Below, in pieces: positions 12,825 to 24,846 of a stretch of 64,000 nt of DNA (positions are counted from its first letter, which is position 1; each line of letters begins with the position of its first letter). The stretch is from Maylandia zebra (Eukaryota; Chordata; Actinopteri; Cichliformes; Cichlidae): assembly GCF_041146795.1 (NCBI RefSeq), contig NC_135169.1, positions 15,600,352 through 15,664,351 of the forward strand, in the 5' to 3' direction. A program made the translations under genes and the position numbers. Under the pieces are notes generated by a model, which ran no database searches, had not been told where the DNA came from, and saw only the letters and a program-made list of their open reading frames with translations.

Positions 12825-14392
12825 TGTGCCAAAACGACTACATGTTGTGGAGGTTGAACTAACTATTGTGCAAAGTTTAATTCTGTTGTGAGAAATGCAC
12901 CAAGGCAGCTGAGAAAAACTGTAATTGTTAGCACTAGTTCTGCTGCTCTCCCTTTGTCTCTGTTATTGTTGGTCTTTAGTGAACAATATAAAGTGTCTTC
13001 ATGAGACGGTTGCCTAATGTTCAAATGTAGATAACACCACCTGCACCAACCTGTTACACAGCACAACCCTCTGGTGTAGCTTTGGCTGGAGCACATATTG
13101 GCAGCTCCAGTGACATCACTGGAAAGGAGACACCACTCCATGGTGACATCATCTCTACAGACTGTGGCTGTTACATATCCTACCTGGTAATAATAAGACT
13201 GTCCTCAGCTGCACACAGCTCGAAGATGAACAAACTGAAGTAAATACAAACTAGAGTTACGATAGATTGAAATCTTGTAATCAGAGCTAATTCTTAGTGA
13301 AACTCTCACAACATCATATCATGATCCTGGGTTAGTGTCTCGGTCTCAGATCACAACATCAGCACAGGCTTGGCTTGGGTGAGGTATTGAGTGGTTCTTG
13401 TCCATGACAGCTGCAGGTACAGTGCCATCAGCCATGCTGCACCACATGTCTGCCCAGGAACATTAGTGTGGCTGAGTCTCATGTAAACATTGTGCTAAAG
13501 TGGTGGGAAAGTGGCTGCAAGCTGGCTGCACTGTGTCCAATACTCTCAGTATGATATCCACAAACCTCTGAGTGTCACAGAGTGGGCCTGTGCCAGCTCA
13601 CTGTGCCCCATTGAATTCTACTTGCATAGTTTTACAAGTAAAATTAAATATACAAGTTGCTCAATGATAAGTTATTGTAGTAACAACTAAGTCCATGGTT
13701 ATTATTTGTTAATAGTAGCTTAAAGCTTCTGCACCAATCATGGAGCACCAGGTTTAGAGCATGTGGATCTACAAAAGTAAGTCCCAGTAAGATGGGCTGA
13801 GCCTTACATACTAGAAGAAACATGTCATTCCCAGCAGATGAAGCGCCCTTTAAAGCAGGATCTCACTTTAAACCTAAAGAACTTGCTATGAGCATGCAAT
13901 GCATTCATGGTTATTATTCATACGATTGTGGGGAGCTAATAAAGTGCAACTATCACATTAGATTTTATTATTAAATTGTTGTTAACAATCCCTTCACTTC
14001 TGCTTATCTAATTCATGGTTGCAGGATGGCTGACAGCTTCCATTAGGCAGGAGGTAATGTCCATTCTGGACACAGTGCAACCCACAATGTGTAACTGACA
14101 CTATTATATTGCATTATGTCACATTGTTACATCTTTTTAATAAATGATGACAGTCAGCTGAATTTCCTGCCCCCTTGGTGGAGGACATCAGGATCAGCAG
14201 CTGCTGCTCCATCACAAACACCACAGAAGAAGAACAACACTGGATCAGATTATCTGGACGTGTTTGACAGGGACAGTGTTCATGTTCATGGACATCAGGA
14301 CAAAAACAGACGATGGAAACCTGCCAGATTTGAGCTAAACTGCTCATTTCCATGTGTAGTCCCTGGGAGGTCACATGACTCTGTCCAACAAA
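12825..14392. other. Arm interior without recognised genes, mirror
   Basis: Mirror of 5623..7190. No supported gene. Confidence 0.5.
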
Positions 14393-14400
14393 CACACACA

Positions 14401-15526
14401 AGCTGCGTCCCAAAACGTCGGCTGCATCCTCCGGAGGCCGCATTTGAAGGCCGATGATGTCACAGCCAGGCGACGAAGGCTGTCCCGATTCCTCGACTCC
14501 TTCAAATGCGTCCTTCATTCCCCTGAGTTTGAAGGATGAGTCGGGTGTGTCCTGCGTGGCCCACCATATCCCAGAATTCATAGCGCGGCCCAGCCAAATT
14601 TCAGCTGCCAACAATGGCGGCTGCTACTAAGTTTTAAAATTAGTCTTATTAATCTTTCTGGGCCACAAAATAAACTTTTAACATATATTAAGGGGAGAAA
14701 GTAGCTGTGTAAACTTCAAATATCTGCTGGGTTTATCAAGACATCGCATATTTGCAAAAGTGCGCCGACGTTTTCGGAGACGTCTGTTACCCACCCACTC
14801 GATAGCAAGCCAGGGGGTTCAACGGTCACTCCAGCCGGCGAGAGCAGCGGACTCCCGGCTTCATCGTTTTCAGACCCCGCTCTTTGGCTACTCAGGTTAA
14901 ACATGATATATAAGTCAGAGGGCCCGGTGGCGCCAGTGTCCGGCAGCCTCTGTCAGTGCGCCCCAGGGCGGCTGTGGCTACACTGTAGCTGCCATCACCA
15001 GTGTGTGGATGTGTGTGTGGATGGGTGGATGACTGGATGTGTCAAGCGCTTTGGGGTCCTTAGGACCAAGTAAAGCGCTGTACAGGCCATTTACCATAAG
15101 TCACTCGGATAACTTAAAAATGTAATTGTTTGCCTTTTTTCTGTGTTTCATTTGTTCCGGAGTAAATCGGTTTGGCTGAGATCAAAGTTATTAGATTATT
15201 AGATTAAATGCAACTTTATTAATTCATCGGTGGGTTCCTGCGGGATTTTCACACAGCTGAATAAACGTCAAACAGAAAACTGATTAAACAGAAGTGTGAG
15301 ACGGTCGAGAGTTTACTCCAGTGTCCTGTAATATTTTAGATAGCAAGGAGCAGACGGCGAGTTTATTAAACTCCACCCACACAGCGGAGACACAGATCTG
15401 AAGGCTAGACCGTCCCATTTCACAGCCTCGCACTTCTGGCCTTCTCGGTCTTTGCAGGACCCGGCCCACGTAGGCTAGGAAGGCTGGGTCCTCCGAAGGA
15501 TGCGGCCGACGTTTTGGGACACAGCT
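14401..15526 (-). mobile_element. TIR-bounded non-autonomous DNA element, right arm
   Basis: This is the mirror image of the element at 4489..5614, with the same 36-bp terminal inverted repeats starting AGCTGCGTCCC at 14401. It was carried here by the inverted duplication rather than by a separate insertion, since the flanks are mirrored too. Confidence 0.75.
14917..15098 (+). repeat. SINE-like 3' segment, right arm
   Basis: Mirror copy of 4917..5098, ending near CAAGCGCTTTGGGGTCC and the downstream GTAAAGCGCTGTACAGG. It is the tail part only; the tRNA-like head seen at 31171 is missing. Confidence 0.55.
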
Positions 15527-15608
15527 ACAGACACACAAGAAAAGCCAGAGAAACAAAGACAAATCCAAAGAATTCATCATACTGAGTCAAAGTGATCACA
15601 GGTCTGCT

Positions 15609-15899
15609 TTGTTGGAGCCTTCAAAGTGGAACATGTGGACTGTTCCTTTATTACTACCACTGAAGGCCACGCCCCTCTGGTTTGTAGGAACGCTCCTCTT
15701 CCTCAGAGGATCCACCTGTGCTTCCTCTCCTCTCTCCTCCACCTGTTACAGTGAGGGAACGTCCTCCATGATGGAGGAGCTGCTGGAAAGTGCTGAGAGC
15801 TTCCTCCAGAGTGAGACCTCCGTCACAGTTCAGAGGATCTATGAACTGATCGATCAGCCATCAGAGGAGTTGGATCAATGGAGCTGCTTCTGTTCCTGA
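15609..15899 (+). CDS. Small unidentified ORF, right-arm copy
   Basis: This is the mirror of the 96-codon frame at 4116..4406, with one amino-acid difference (Leu for Ser in the EE-DQ context). It has the same leader-like hydrophobic start and acidic tail. The retained open frame means little because the duplication is recent. Function is unknown. Confidence 0.25.
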   Translation: MLEPSKWNMWTVPLLLPLKATPLWFVGTLLFLRGSTCASSPLSSTCYSEGTSSMMEELLESAESFLQSETSVTVQRIYELIDQPSEELDQWSCFCS

Positions 15900-17027
15900 T
15901 GTCCCTGTTTGATCCTGGACCTGAACTCTCCCTGCAGAGGAGACGCACACGACACCTGCACTGTACTTGGTGACTTTAAATATGTTTTGCACATGGACTT
16001 AGCTACGATTGAGCATGCTATATTTGATGTGTTTTCTAAATATATTTTTAGATTTAAGCCTTACTCTCAGACAATTAACACAACTGAAGCTGAAACTGAG
16101 GCAATAAATGGCTCCTTTCGATGCAGAGGAGTAGCTGCTCTACTCTGACCACCTGCTCCTCCCCTTATATCTAAGGCAGAGGCCAGCCAACCTCTGGAGA
16201 ATGCTGATTGACCCCTTTTACGGTGCTTTGGGTATCTGACTATGATGCCTCCTGGGTGTCCAGAGGGTTTTTTGCCCCCACCCGATACAATGCGCGCTAC
16301 TTTGAGAGCATGGGAAATGACCACTTCTCACGTAGTGAGGATATGTAAGTGGGAAAACGTCTCATAATTGATCAGTTACAGCGTAATTTGTACACATTAC
16401 TGCTTGAAAGAGCTTTAGTAACTGAGTTTTAGCAGTTATGCATGACATGTTTTCTAAACATTATCAAATAATACAGTGCAGGAGGTGTTTGATAAATTAT
16501 GTTCATTCCCAGGTTTCCTGAAGGCAACATGAAAAATGGACCATCTTGAGCCTGCAGCGGTCTGCTGTCACTCATGATTCCCCGCCCCTCTCTGTGTAGC
16601 CACGCCCACCAGGCCAGAACAGGGCCAAAAGTCTGTAACTGAAAAATAGAGATCTGAAAGTGAAAAAAAAAAATTGAAGCTGAGAGAAAAATCCGAACCT
16701 GAAGAATTTTTTTTGTACATTAATTTAAAAGATCTGAATCTGATAAAATGTAATCTGAGACTGAATAGATTTTTTAAAAATAATAATAATGAAAAGAAGA
16801 TTACTGAAACTTTTTAAATAAAGTTTACTCAGAGAAATTATAGATAAAAGAACCATTGGGTTTTCAGTTAATACAAATATTCAAAACGTTTGATTTCATT
16901 TTAAATCCAACTCTTTCTTTTTCAAAGTTCACTCTAAAAATGTGACTTTTGCTTTCAGTTTACATATTTTCGATTTAAAATTTTTCTTTTAACTACACAA
17001 ACATTATGGCCCTGATTTAACTCCATA

Positions 17028-18160
17028 TATTTTCAGCACAACCTCAAATATCTGAAATTTGAGTTATTTTTTCATTTTGGTATACTATATTAGCACAGTT
17101 GACCTAAATTCAGACAAAGAATTCAAAATCCGAGTAGAAAACAGTTATATTTCTTACTGTAAAACCCACAAACATGTTTAATGAATCATTTTCATAACTT
17201 GAAATGCAAATAGAAATTGTACATTTCTAAAAATTATGCACAAGTTTTGCAAACAACAAAGTTATATGATACTATTTACCTGGAAATGCAGCCAAGGCCT
17301 CAGGCCTTTATATAGCCATTTAAATCTATTTACAGAACAATTAGGTGTGCTGCATCAAATAAGAAGGCACACAAATTATTTGTGCCAGTCCAAAAATGTA
17401 GTTTGTGTTCAGTATAAGACAGAGGAGAACAGCACAGGCCTAAACCCTGCAGGTCTGACAGCAGGAGGTGCATCAGTCCAGTTTTCCATGTGGGAACAGC
17501 GTTTACACTGGAATCTGCCTTTGATGGCTTTTTTTGGAGAAAATGTAACATTCAGCAGTATAACTGACACACAATACAAAACAATAACTGCACAACACAC
17601 TAACTACAGCCTCCAAACACGCTAAACGTCACTAATGTCTCACATATGAAAACTTGCTCTCTCTGTGTTTCGCTCGCCCGCTTTCCTTTGCGGGTGTCAC
17701 TCCTAAAAACTTCCCCTTCTCCCTAAACAACCAAATGTCACATGTTGCCTTATCATTTTTTTTGATTGGCTGACATGGTAAACTCACACCAATAGGGAAG
17801 GGGTGTTTTTTCTTTTTCTTTTTTCACTCGCAGGCGGAGACAGTGTTGCCAACTTAGCGAGTTTTCAGACCCCTTAGCGACTTTGGTTTGGTACAAAACT
17901 GGCTTTCCGTCTCTGATATGTAACTTTCACAACATAACTGCAACTTAATATAACACAACTGTGGCAAAAATATGAACAAAAGGGAGAAAAAGTTAAACTT
18001 ACCTTGTGTCGTTAGGAGCCTGAACCACGGTAAAACTCCGGTGAGGTCAATGACCTTACGCTCTCCCACGGTCACACGTTGATGACGTATTTGGAAATCA
18101 ATTCGGGTGGGACATGACAACAGCGCCACCTGCAGGAAGATTTTCTCTCTGGTACCTTGT
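17028..18160. other. Intergenic DNA with dispersed-repeat fragments
   Basis: Just outside the right arm there is AT-rich DNA, then from about 17640 a GC-richer block (GTTTCGCTCGCCCGC) and a CAACTTAGCGAGTTTTCAG phrase near 17850 that look like pieces of dispersed fish repeats. A 129-codon frame at 17236..17625 has no recognised motif and I do not call it a gene. Confidence 0.45.
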
Positions 18161-18167
18161 GTTCTGA

Positions 18168-18382
18168 TACCTGACAATATTTTTTCTGACAACTTTTTTT
18201 CTGACACCTGACAACTTTTTTCCTGACACCTGACAACTTTTTTTCTGACACCTGACAACTTTTTTTCTGACACCTGACAATTTTTTTTTTGACAACTGAC
18301 ACCTGACAATTTTTTTTCTGATACCTGACAATTTTTTTTTTGACAACTGACACCTGACAATTTTTTTTCTGATACCTGACGA
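18168..18382. repeat. Minisatellite, TGACACCTGACAA-T(n) unit
   Basis: About ten tandem units of roughly 21-24 bp, of the form CTGACACCTGACAACTTTTTTT, with variation in the T-run length and an alternating longer unit containing GACAACTGACACC. On the minus strand the repeat is open in all frames, producing lysine-rich pseudo-proteins such as SEKKLSGV. These are products of the repeat, not genes. Confidence 0.9.
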
Positions 18383-18564
18383 TGTCCTAAAATGTACACC
18401 ATACAGGAGATGTCCTTACTGAATCATCAGAGCTGAACGGGTGATGGAGAAACAGGTTTACCTTTTAGGTGACATGAATGAGTTGAAGGGAAGTTATGAA
18501 CTGTTTCTGAGAGACAAATAACACCAGGATCCTTTTCTAAGTAGCTGACAGCTGGTAAACTGTG

Positions 18565-19500
18565 CAGGGGTGGGTCTAGGAAAGTTTTGCCAGGGGGCAG
18601 GTAGGGCATTAACAGGGAAAGGGGGCACAAAGAAATACTTTTCTTTCTTATTCTCATTTAAAATATCTCGCTTTTATTAAATAATTATCTAAATCTTACA
18701 ACCAAAGTTTTTATCTGACGTAAAATGTATAGAAATCATACATATACCAAGAAGACTGTACATCACTGTCACAACAGCGTTTGTTTTCATTCAAAGTCTT
18801 TATGGCTTTAATACCTGGTGGGCCGGTCTGTAGTCAAAATGCCCGATTTTCTGTCCCAGTCCAGCCCTGCAGGTTATACTGGCAGTGTCACCATGCCAGC
18901 TGACTGTATTTCATCATCAGCCAGTGTTGTTCTTGATCAATATTACCAAAGTTTACCATAAGGCAGCATAGAAAGTATTTACTTGCTTTCAGGTTTTATT
19001 CAAATGTTAGTCTTTTCATTTGTTTCCCCACTTTTTTCCTGTTTCAAAATCAAACACCAGTTTGTGAGAAGATTATCTTCTTTTTTTAACAGGCAGATAA
19101 AGTTTTACATTGGAACTGGCTAATTTGTCAATTGTTTGCTACAAATGTTCGTATTTTAATATTCAAAAATGTTTTTGCCCAAAACATATGTGCAGTATAT
19201 GTCAGTAAAAAATACTATGCAAATATTGCTGTCCTTGAATGCTGAGTAAACACTGACAAAGCACTGATTGTATCTCTTGTACTTTATCAACGCAGTATCT
19301 AAAAACTTTGCACCGTAGTGGTTAAAATCTCATTCTAATAAGAGTTAAAAGCGCATTCGATTATTAGGTTTATGGGGTTATTGAATTATGGTTAATGGTT
19401 GGTAGAATTTTTTTTAAACTTTATCTGCCAATTACATCTGCAACCCTTCTCCAAATCTGTGCCCCTACCTGACCCCCCAACAAAAATTTTCTAGACTGGG
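18565..19500. mobile_element. Non-autonomous DNA element with 36-bp TIRs
   Basis: GGGTCTAGGAAAGTTTTGCC followed by AGGGGGCAGGTAGGGC (18572..18607) is matched, inverted, by 19461..19500, whose reverse complement reads CCCAGTCTAGAAAATTTTTG and continues into GGGGGGTCAGGTAGGGGC. The left tip is CAGGGGTGGGTC; the right tip is degraded. The interior is AT-rich and non-coding. The class is not certain but it resembles hAT-type tips. Confidence 0.65.
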
Positions 19501-19759
19501 TATATACCACTCTTTATTGGCCAACTTAACATTTTACTAAGCAACAATTTAATACTGAATAACAGTAGATTTTAATTTCGTTTAATGTGAGCAAAAATTT
19601 CTTAAAGCCAGATCCGTCATGGCTTTTCTCACTGTAATGACTACAGAGTACAAACTTTACCAACAGCTAGATAAGTATGTAAAAACATGCTGAGTCAGAC
19701 ACCCACAGACGGGTTTTAAAGAGAAGAAGATGTGGTATTTTCCTGTTGCACTGAACAAT

Positions 19760-20755
19760 TAACGGGTGTCAAAATCCATGGGCTGTATTCTCCTGAGGCC
19801 ACATTTGTAGACCGATTACGTCGTTGTGTCGCTGTGTCCAGATTCGCAGACTCCTCCAAATGCAGCTGGCAAAGGTATCATCCTTTTTCCTGAATTGGGT
19901 CGGGTGTATCCTTTGTGGCCCACCATATCCCAGAATTCATAGTGCTGACCAGACAATTCCAGTTTTCAACAATGGCTGCCGCTACTAAGTTTTAATATTA
20001 CTCTAATTACTCTTTCTGTGTTTCTGGTAAATAAACTTTTAAGATATTTTTAGGCGAGAATGTAGTTGTTTAAACTTCACATATCTGCTCGGTTTATCAA
20101 GACATCACGTATTTGCAAAAGTGCTCGGTGTTTTCGGTGATATCTGTTACCCACCAGCTCGATAGGTAGCCAGGGCGGTGACGCAAAACTGAAGTCCAAT
20201 TTCCGCTTACTTCGGAGGTCCCGGCAGATTTCCTATCAAAATTGCTTAATAAACATTTATTTTGTTTATTTTTATTTTATTAGCATTTTCCTTAAATGTG
20301 TTAAATATATATTTTCTCATCTAAATGTCCACTGAGCTGTGAGCCAGGGGGCGGTAATGCACCTTAACATTGGTTTCCAACCAAGAAGAAGAAGAAGCTG
20401 TGCGCCAGGAGGGAGGGGGTGAGTGATTCGTTCGTGCTATGATTCAGCACAGGAGGGAGGGGCTGAGTAGCTCAAATGTGCTGTTAGCATGTTAGCGGAG
20501 CGATGCTACTGTGAACCGAGGAGTTATTTTCTTGATGTGAGCTTCTACTCGGGGTTTTTTCTTCCAGTTCAGAGCAGAAATTTTTTTGTTAAGATACTGG
20601 ATGTTGTGTTTTTCTCCACAATTTTAATTATAAGCTAGATATATTGCTGCTAACAGCAATGGGGATGAGTCAGTTGGCCTTGTGAATCATGATTCATGAG
20701 TCAGTAAAGTGATTCTCGAGTACTGAACGATTCGTTCATGATTCGCGCATCACTA
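19760..20755. mobile_element. Composite insertion in copy B
   Basis: This segment is absent from copy A. It includes a diverged relative of the arm TIR element (19785..20215, sharing GGCCCACCATATCCCAGAAT and the CAACAATGGC block). It also includes a segment ending in AACGATTCGTTCATGATTCG near 20728. No clean target-site duplication was found, so it may be several nested insertions. Confidence 0.5.
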
Positions 20756-21196
20756 ATCTGCAGCAATGTCAGCAGTAAACACTAGAAGGCAACATACCAG
20801 AAGCTTCGTCATTATGTGATGATCTGTGGTCATCAAGTGAACAGTATGTTGTTGTTGTTTATATTTCTTCCTCAAACACATATTTTGAGTTAAAGCCACT
20901 TTGTTCATGAATGGACAATAAAATTCTTGTAGCACAAACTGGATTTATTTTATTATAAAATATTTATAATCAATCATTAAGTTTGAAGTAAGTGCAACTC
21001 ATTTAAATATAGCATCATGTAAAATCTTACCATTTTCTATTTCAGAACAGTAAATTGATTATTTTATGCTCAGTGAAATCATTCACAGACCCTGACTTGT
21101 TTTTTTTTTTTTTCATCTTAAGCATGTTCACACAAATATTTCTGTCCCGTCATGCTTTGCAGGAATGTCTTTTTTCACTAGAAACAGTCTCCTTAG

Positions 21197-22192
21197 TAGG
21201 GATGGGTAGTAAACAGACCGAAAAGCAGCGCACATCTCGGTGCTTTCTTTCGGTGCATTTTTTTCCTGAGCTTTGATACACTTTAGATTCTAGACAATCA
21301 TTTTACGTTTCCGAGGATAGTAGGCGGGGTCAGGTACGTACGTTCTTTTAGAGCAGAGCTACAGATTAAAATTGACCAAGGCAAAGCGGTCAAAAGTCTG
21401 GCTGTACTTCACAGCAAAATATGCAAACTCAGCAGCCTGCAACAAGTGCTTTAAGGTGATACTGTGATACTGTCAAAGGAGGTAACACCTCAAATCCGAT
21501 GAAACACCTGGCGACGCATAGCGTTTTTTTTTTTTTTAAAGCCGAGAAATGCACTGTATTTGATAGCTTGCTGCGAGACCTCACACCGAGCACATCTACT
21601 GCGGGTGGGTTGCCTGTTATCGGACCCGGAGCAACATCCCCAAAAACCCAAAGAGGAGAGCCCTGGCCCCTAGCCCTGCCAGTGTAGCAGAAATGATGAG
21701 GATGGCAGCAGCAGCCGTTCTTCTCTGCGTGAGTAACTTAATGTTGTTCGTGTGTAATTTACGTTGAGTAAGCTAACCATGTTATTACATTAATGCATGT
21801 AAGGTGAACTAGCAAACACCGTCATAGCTACATGCGACTGTCTTCTTGTTTGATGGCAGATACTCCCTTCACCCTGGCCAAAAAGGCTAAAATGACCAAA
21901 GAAAAAGTGGAAAACAGTTAAACATGAGAGGTTTTTGGACAAAGTTTGTGTTTTTTCCATTGTTTAAGCACTGCTTCCAGCCAAGAGTGATACCATATAT
22001 GCCCCATAGCTGCAGAAAAGGCTAACATTGTTATCTTTTTACAAAAACAGCTGAACATGAGAGGTTTTTGGACCAATTTTGTGTTCTCCATTCTTTAAGC
22101 ACCAGTTTGAGCACCGTTTAAGCACCGGCACCGTTTCAAAAGTACCGGTTTGGCACCGGTATCGGATAAAACCTAAACGATACCCATCCCTA
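21197..22192. mobile_element. hAT-type non-autonomous element
   Basis: This 996-bp insertion has TIRs TAGGGATGGGTA and TACCCATCCCTA and is flanked by a perfect 8-bp target duplication CTCCTTAG (21189-21196 and 22193-22200). Copy A lacks the insertion, which confirms the boundaries. The 8-bp duplication is the hAT signature. A short frame (21499..21687) has no complete transposase domain, so the element is probably non-autonomous. Palindromic ACCGGT phrases near 22140 lie close to the right end. Confidence 0.9.
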
Positions 22193-22236
22193 CTCCTTAG
22201 TGGAACAAGGTACAGTATCAGCATATTAAAGTATGG

Positions 22237-23520
22237 AGGACCACAAGAGCCACACGCATCGAAAAAGATGCGTGACAACTAAGAATTCTGTGCTTAAGTA
22301 ATGAATTGTAGAATAAATTATGCATTTGTCAATCCTTTTTGCTAACATGTTGTCATATCTATGTCGGGCAGAGTGCAAATCCCGAGGCTGAACGGCCTTT
22401 GTACAAGCACACATGCTTCTTAGCAGGGCAAAGCTATGAGCTGATTTTGTCTCCATCTGTCATTCTGCAATTCATTTCATGTAAACAATAACATGGCGCA
22501 AAGAATGAGGTGAAAAAAGGCACATACCTTTGACGTTGCGTGATCCACTCTGTATTCCTTGTCCACACATAGTCTTAAAAAAACCTGAGTTTTCGGTGGT
22601 TTGGCGCGCCATTTACGTGTGGACGAAAGGCCCAAACGCATAGAAACAGCTGCGTTTTCAAAAATAAACTTGTAAGTGTGGACGTAGCATAAAAGAGTTA
22701 GTAGTTTATTTTATTACTACCTTTAATTTATTGCAGATTACTTGTATTTGCTTAATTGTTTACTAAATGTTTGAGGTGTGAAATAAACCGCAATGTGGCT
22801 GGAGGATATGTTTGTGCGCGCAGGGGGCCTAGCAAAAAACGTTTGGGAACCACTGATCTAATTGAACATACGCAAGACAACAATTTATAGACATGCACAC
22901 TATACCTATCTAAATTAACCCGTGTTACTTTTTCACTCGTGAAAACAAGTAACACGTGAGTGTGCTGTTTAACGCTCCTCCTTCATCAACTCTTTCTCTC
23001 TGCACCCTGCAAAGCACACAGGAAGTACAGAACAAATATAAATACAAGACCTTATGACTAAATCAAAAAGAATAGAAATGGATTGCAGTGGTGCTGTGTT
23101 AAAGTGTTAAATTGCAGTGTTAAAGCTTCAAATATAGACACCACCCAGCAGTTACTGAGTAAGTGTGTTTTGGGTTAATCTTATTTATTTAATAGCAGCA
23201 TTGTTCCATATATATAGCTCACATGATTAGAAACTCTTAATGTACTCTTAGTTAAAGAGCACTGGCATGTCGCAGCATGTTTTTATAGAGCTGACCGGCA
23301 TTCGGGTGATTTAGTTTTATGGACTTGAACTTCGATGTCTACAATGTCTACAACCAGTGTTTCCAACGTAACACAAAACAATTTAATCACAACAGCACTG
23401 ACTTTCACAGAAAGAAGGGGAGGCACTTTAATCAATGGTGTTCTGTAGATAAGGGTTGGATTAGTGCAAGAGCTGTTACTGGTGGAGCAGTTTAAGAGCA
23501 CTGTGCCTGAAATCAATTCA
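22237..23520. other. Intergenic DNA
   Basis: I see no gene. There is a hAT-like fragment near 22845 (TTTGGGAACCACTGATC). The remaining frames have no motif. Confidence 0.5.
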
Positions 23521-23530
23521 CATATGTATA

Positions 23531-23720
23531 CAGTGGCTTGCAAAAGTATTTGGCCCCTTGAACTTTTCCACATTTTGTCACATTACAGCCACAAACATGA
23601 ATCAATTTTATTGGAATTCCACGTGAAAGACCAACACAAAGTGGTGCACACGTGAGAAGTGGAACGAAAATCATACATGATTCCGAACATTTTTTACAAA
23701 TAGATAATTGCAAGCCATTG
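23531..23720. mobile_element. Tc1/mariner-type MITE
   Basis: The left end is TA followed by CAGTGGCTTGCAAAAGTATT. The right end contains TTGCAAGCCATTG, the inverse of the left tip with one mismatch, followed by a TA within GTGTGTGTA. The short non-coding body and TA-flanked ends fit a Tc1/mariner-derived MITE. Confidence 0.75.
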
Positions 23721-24846
23721 TGTGTGTAGTGAGACCTCTTATGTCATTTGATACGGCCAAATGGATTTGGACTCACTAAAAAAGTGAAATGAGTAATGGG
23801 TCCAGAGGTGGACCCATTTTACAAAAACTCTTTAAATGCTTGTAACTTCATTGCCATTTGAGCCGGACAGAAAATACAAATGTTTCCTGAAAGACCAGAG
23901 TTGTTTTAGTTATCATTTCACAAAATATAAAATAAATACATTAGGCCTTGCATAACCTTAGCCCATGTAGGGTTAGGCCACTTTACAGGGCATCTACAAT
24001 ATAACACAGACATCATAACAATCAGATGATCAGGATAATGGCTTATCACCACTCTAAGATGATCAGTAGTGAAACAGGCTGGCCTTCTCTGAACTGCTGC
24101 CTATTTGCTTCTGGTCCTTCTGATGAGCAGCAGGATCATGGGTGGTGGACTGGATTTGCAGCAGTTTCTCAGTTTTTCCTGTTCCAGGCAATTTCTTTTT
24201 GCAAAGTACAATCTTACTGGTGTATCCATAACCATGGCCTACTGCACACAAAGAGATGGAATTAGTTACAACATATACGCAGTTGTGGTGCTTCAGCATC
24301 TAACCAGCCCTACAGAAGAGGAACTAGCATCTTTAAGTGGCAGGCAATTTCAAATGCAGCGTTTCTATCAGCCCAGCAAATACACAAACTGTTTTTGTTT
24401 TTGTGTTTTTTTTTTTCAAATGTCCTAATGAGGAGCTACTTTTTACTTTATTATTTTTAATACATTCCCAAGCCTGTACTTTCAGTAAAATAACTTCAGT
24501 AAAATAAGTTGCCAACATTAAAAGTACTTTTTGAAAAGGATATTGTATTGAAATCTCTATTAACTGTCCACTCTTTAGTATTCATCACATATTATCTGCA
24601 ATATAACACCACTGCCTCAGTCTTACCTCTTGTAATACAGAATAAAAAGTGTCATCTGCCACAAGTTGATAGACATGTGACGAAGTTCTTCTTGCAGTGG
24701 ACTTTTCTGGTTCTGTTTTGACAACAGAATTAAATCAGTCGATAGCAACAATTTCTACTCAATAAAACACTTATATTGCCTTACATTATTATAAGTTAAT
24801 TGATAATGTATACAAATGGCTTTTAACAAGTCATAACAATTCTCAC

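Larger units (their letters stand above)
19640..22236 (+). repeat. Flanking duplication, copy B (interrupted)
   Basis: This is collinear with 270..905 but expanded by two insertions: about 19760..20755 and 21197..22192. With these removed the order of shared blocks is the same as in copy A. Copy A and copy B sit on either side of the giant inverted repeat in direct orientation. Confidence 0.75.

Noticed and set aside
18168..18382. Possible CRISPR-like array
   Set aside because: The units are contiguous with no unique spacers. It is a minisatellite in a vertebrate-type sequence.
17854..18402. Lysine-rich minus-strand frames (SEKKLSGV repeats)
   Set aside because: They coincide exactly with the T-rich minisatellite and its flanks. 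All frames are open because the unit lacks stops.
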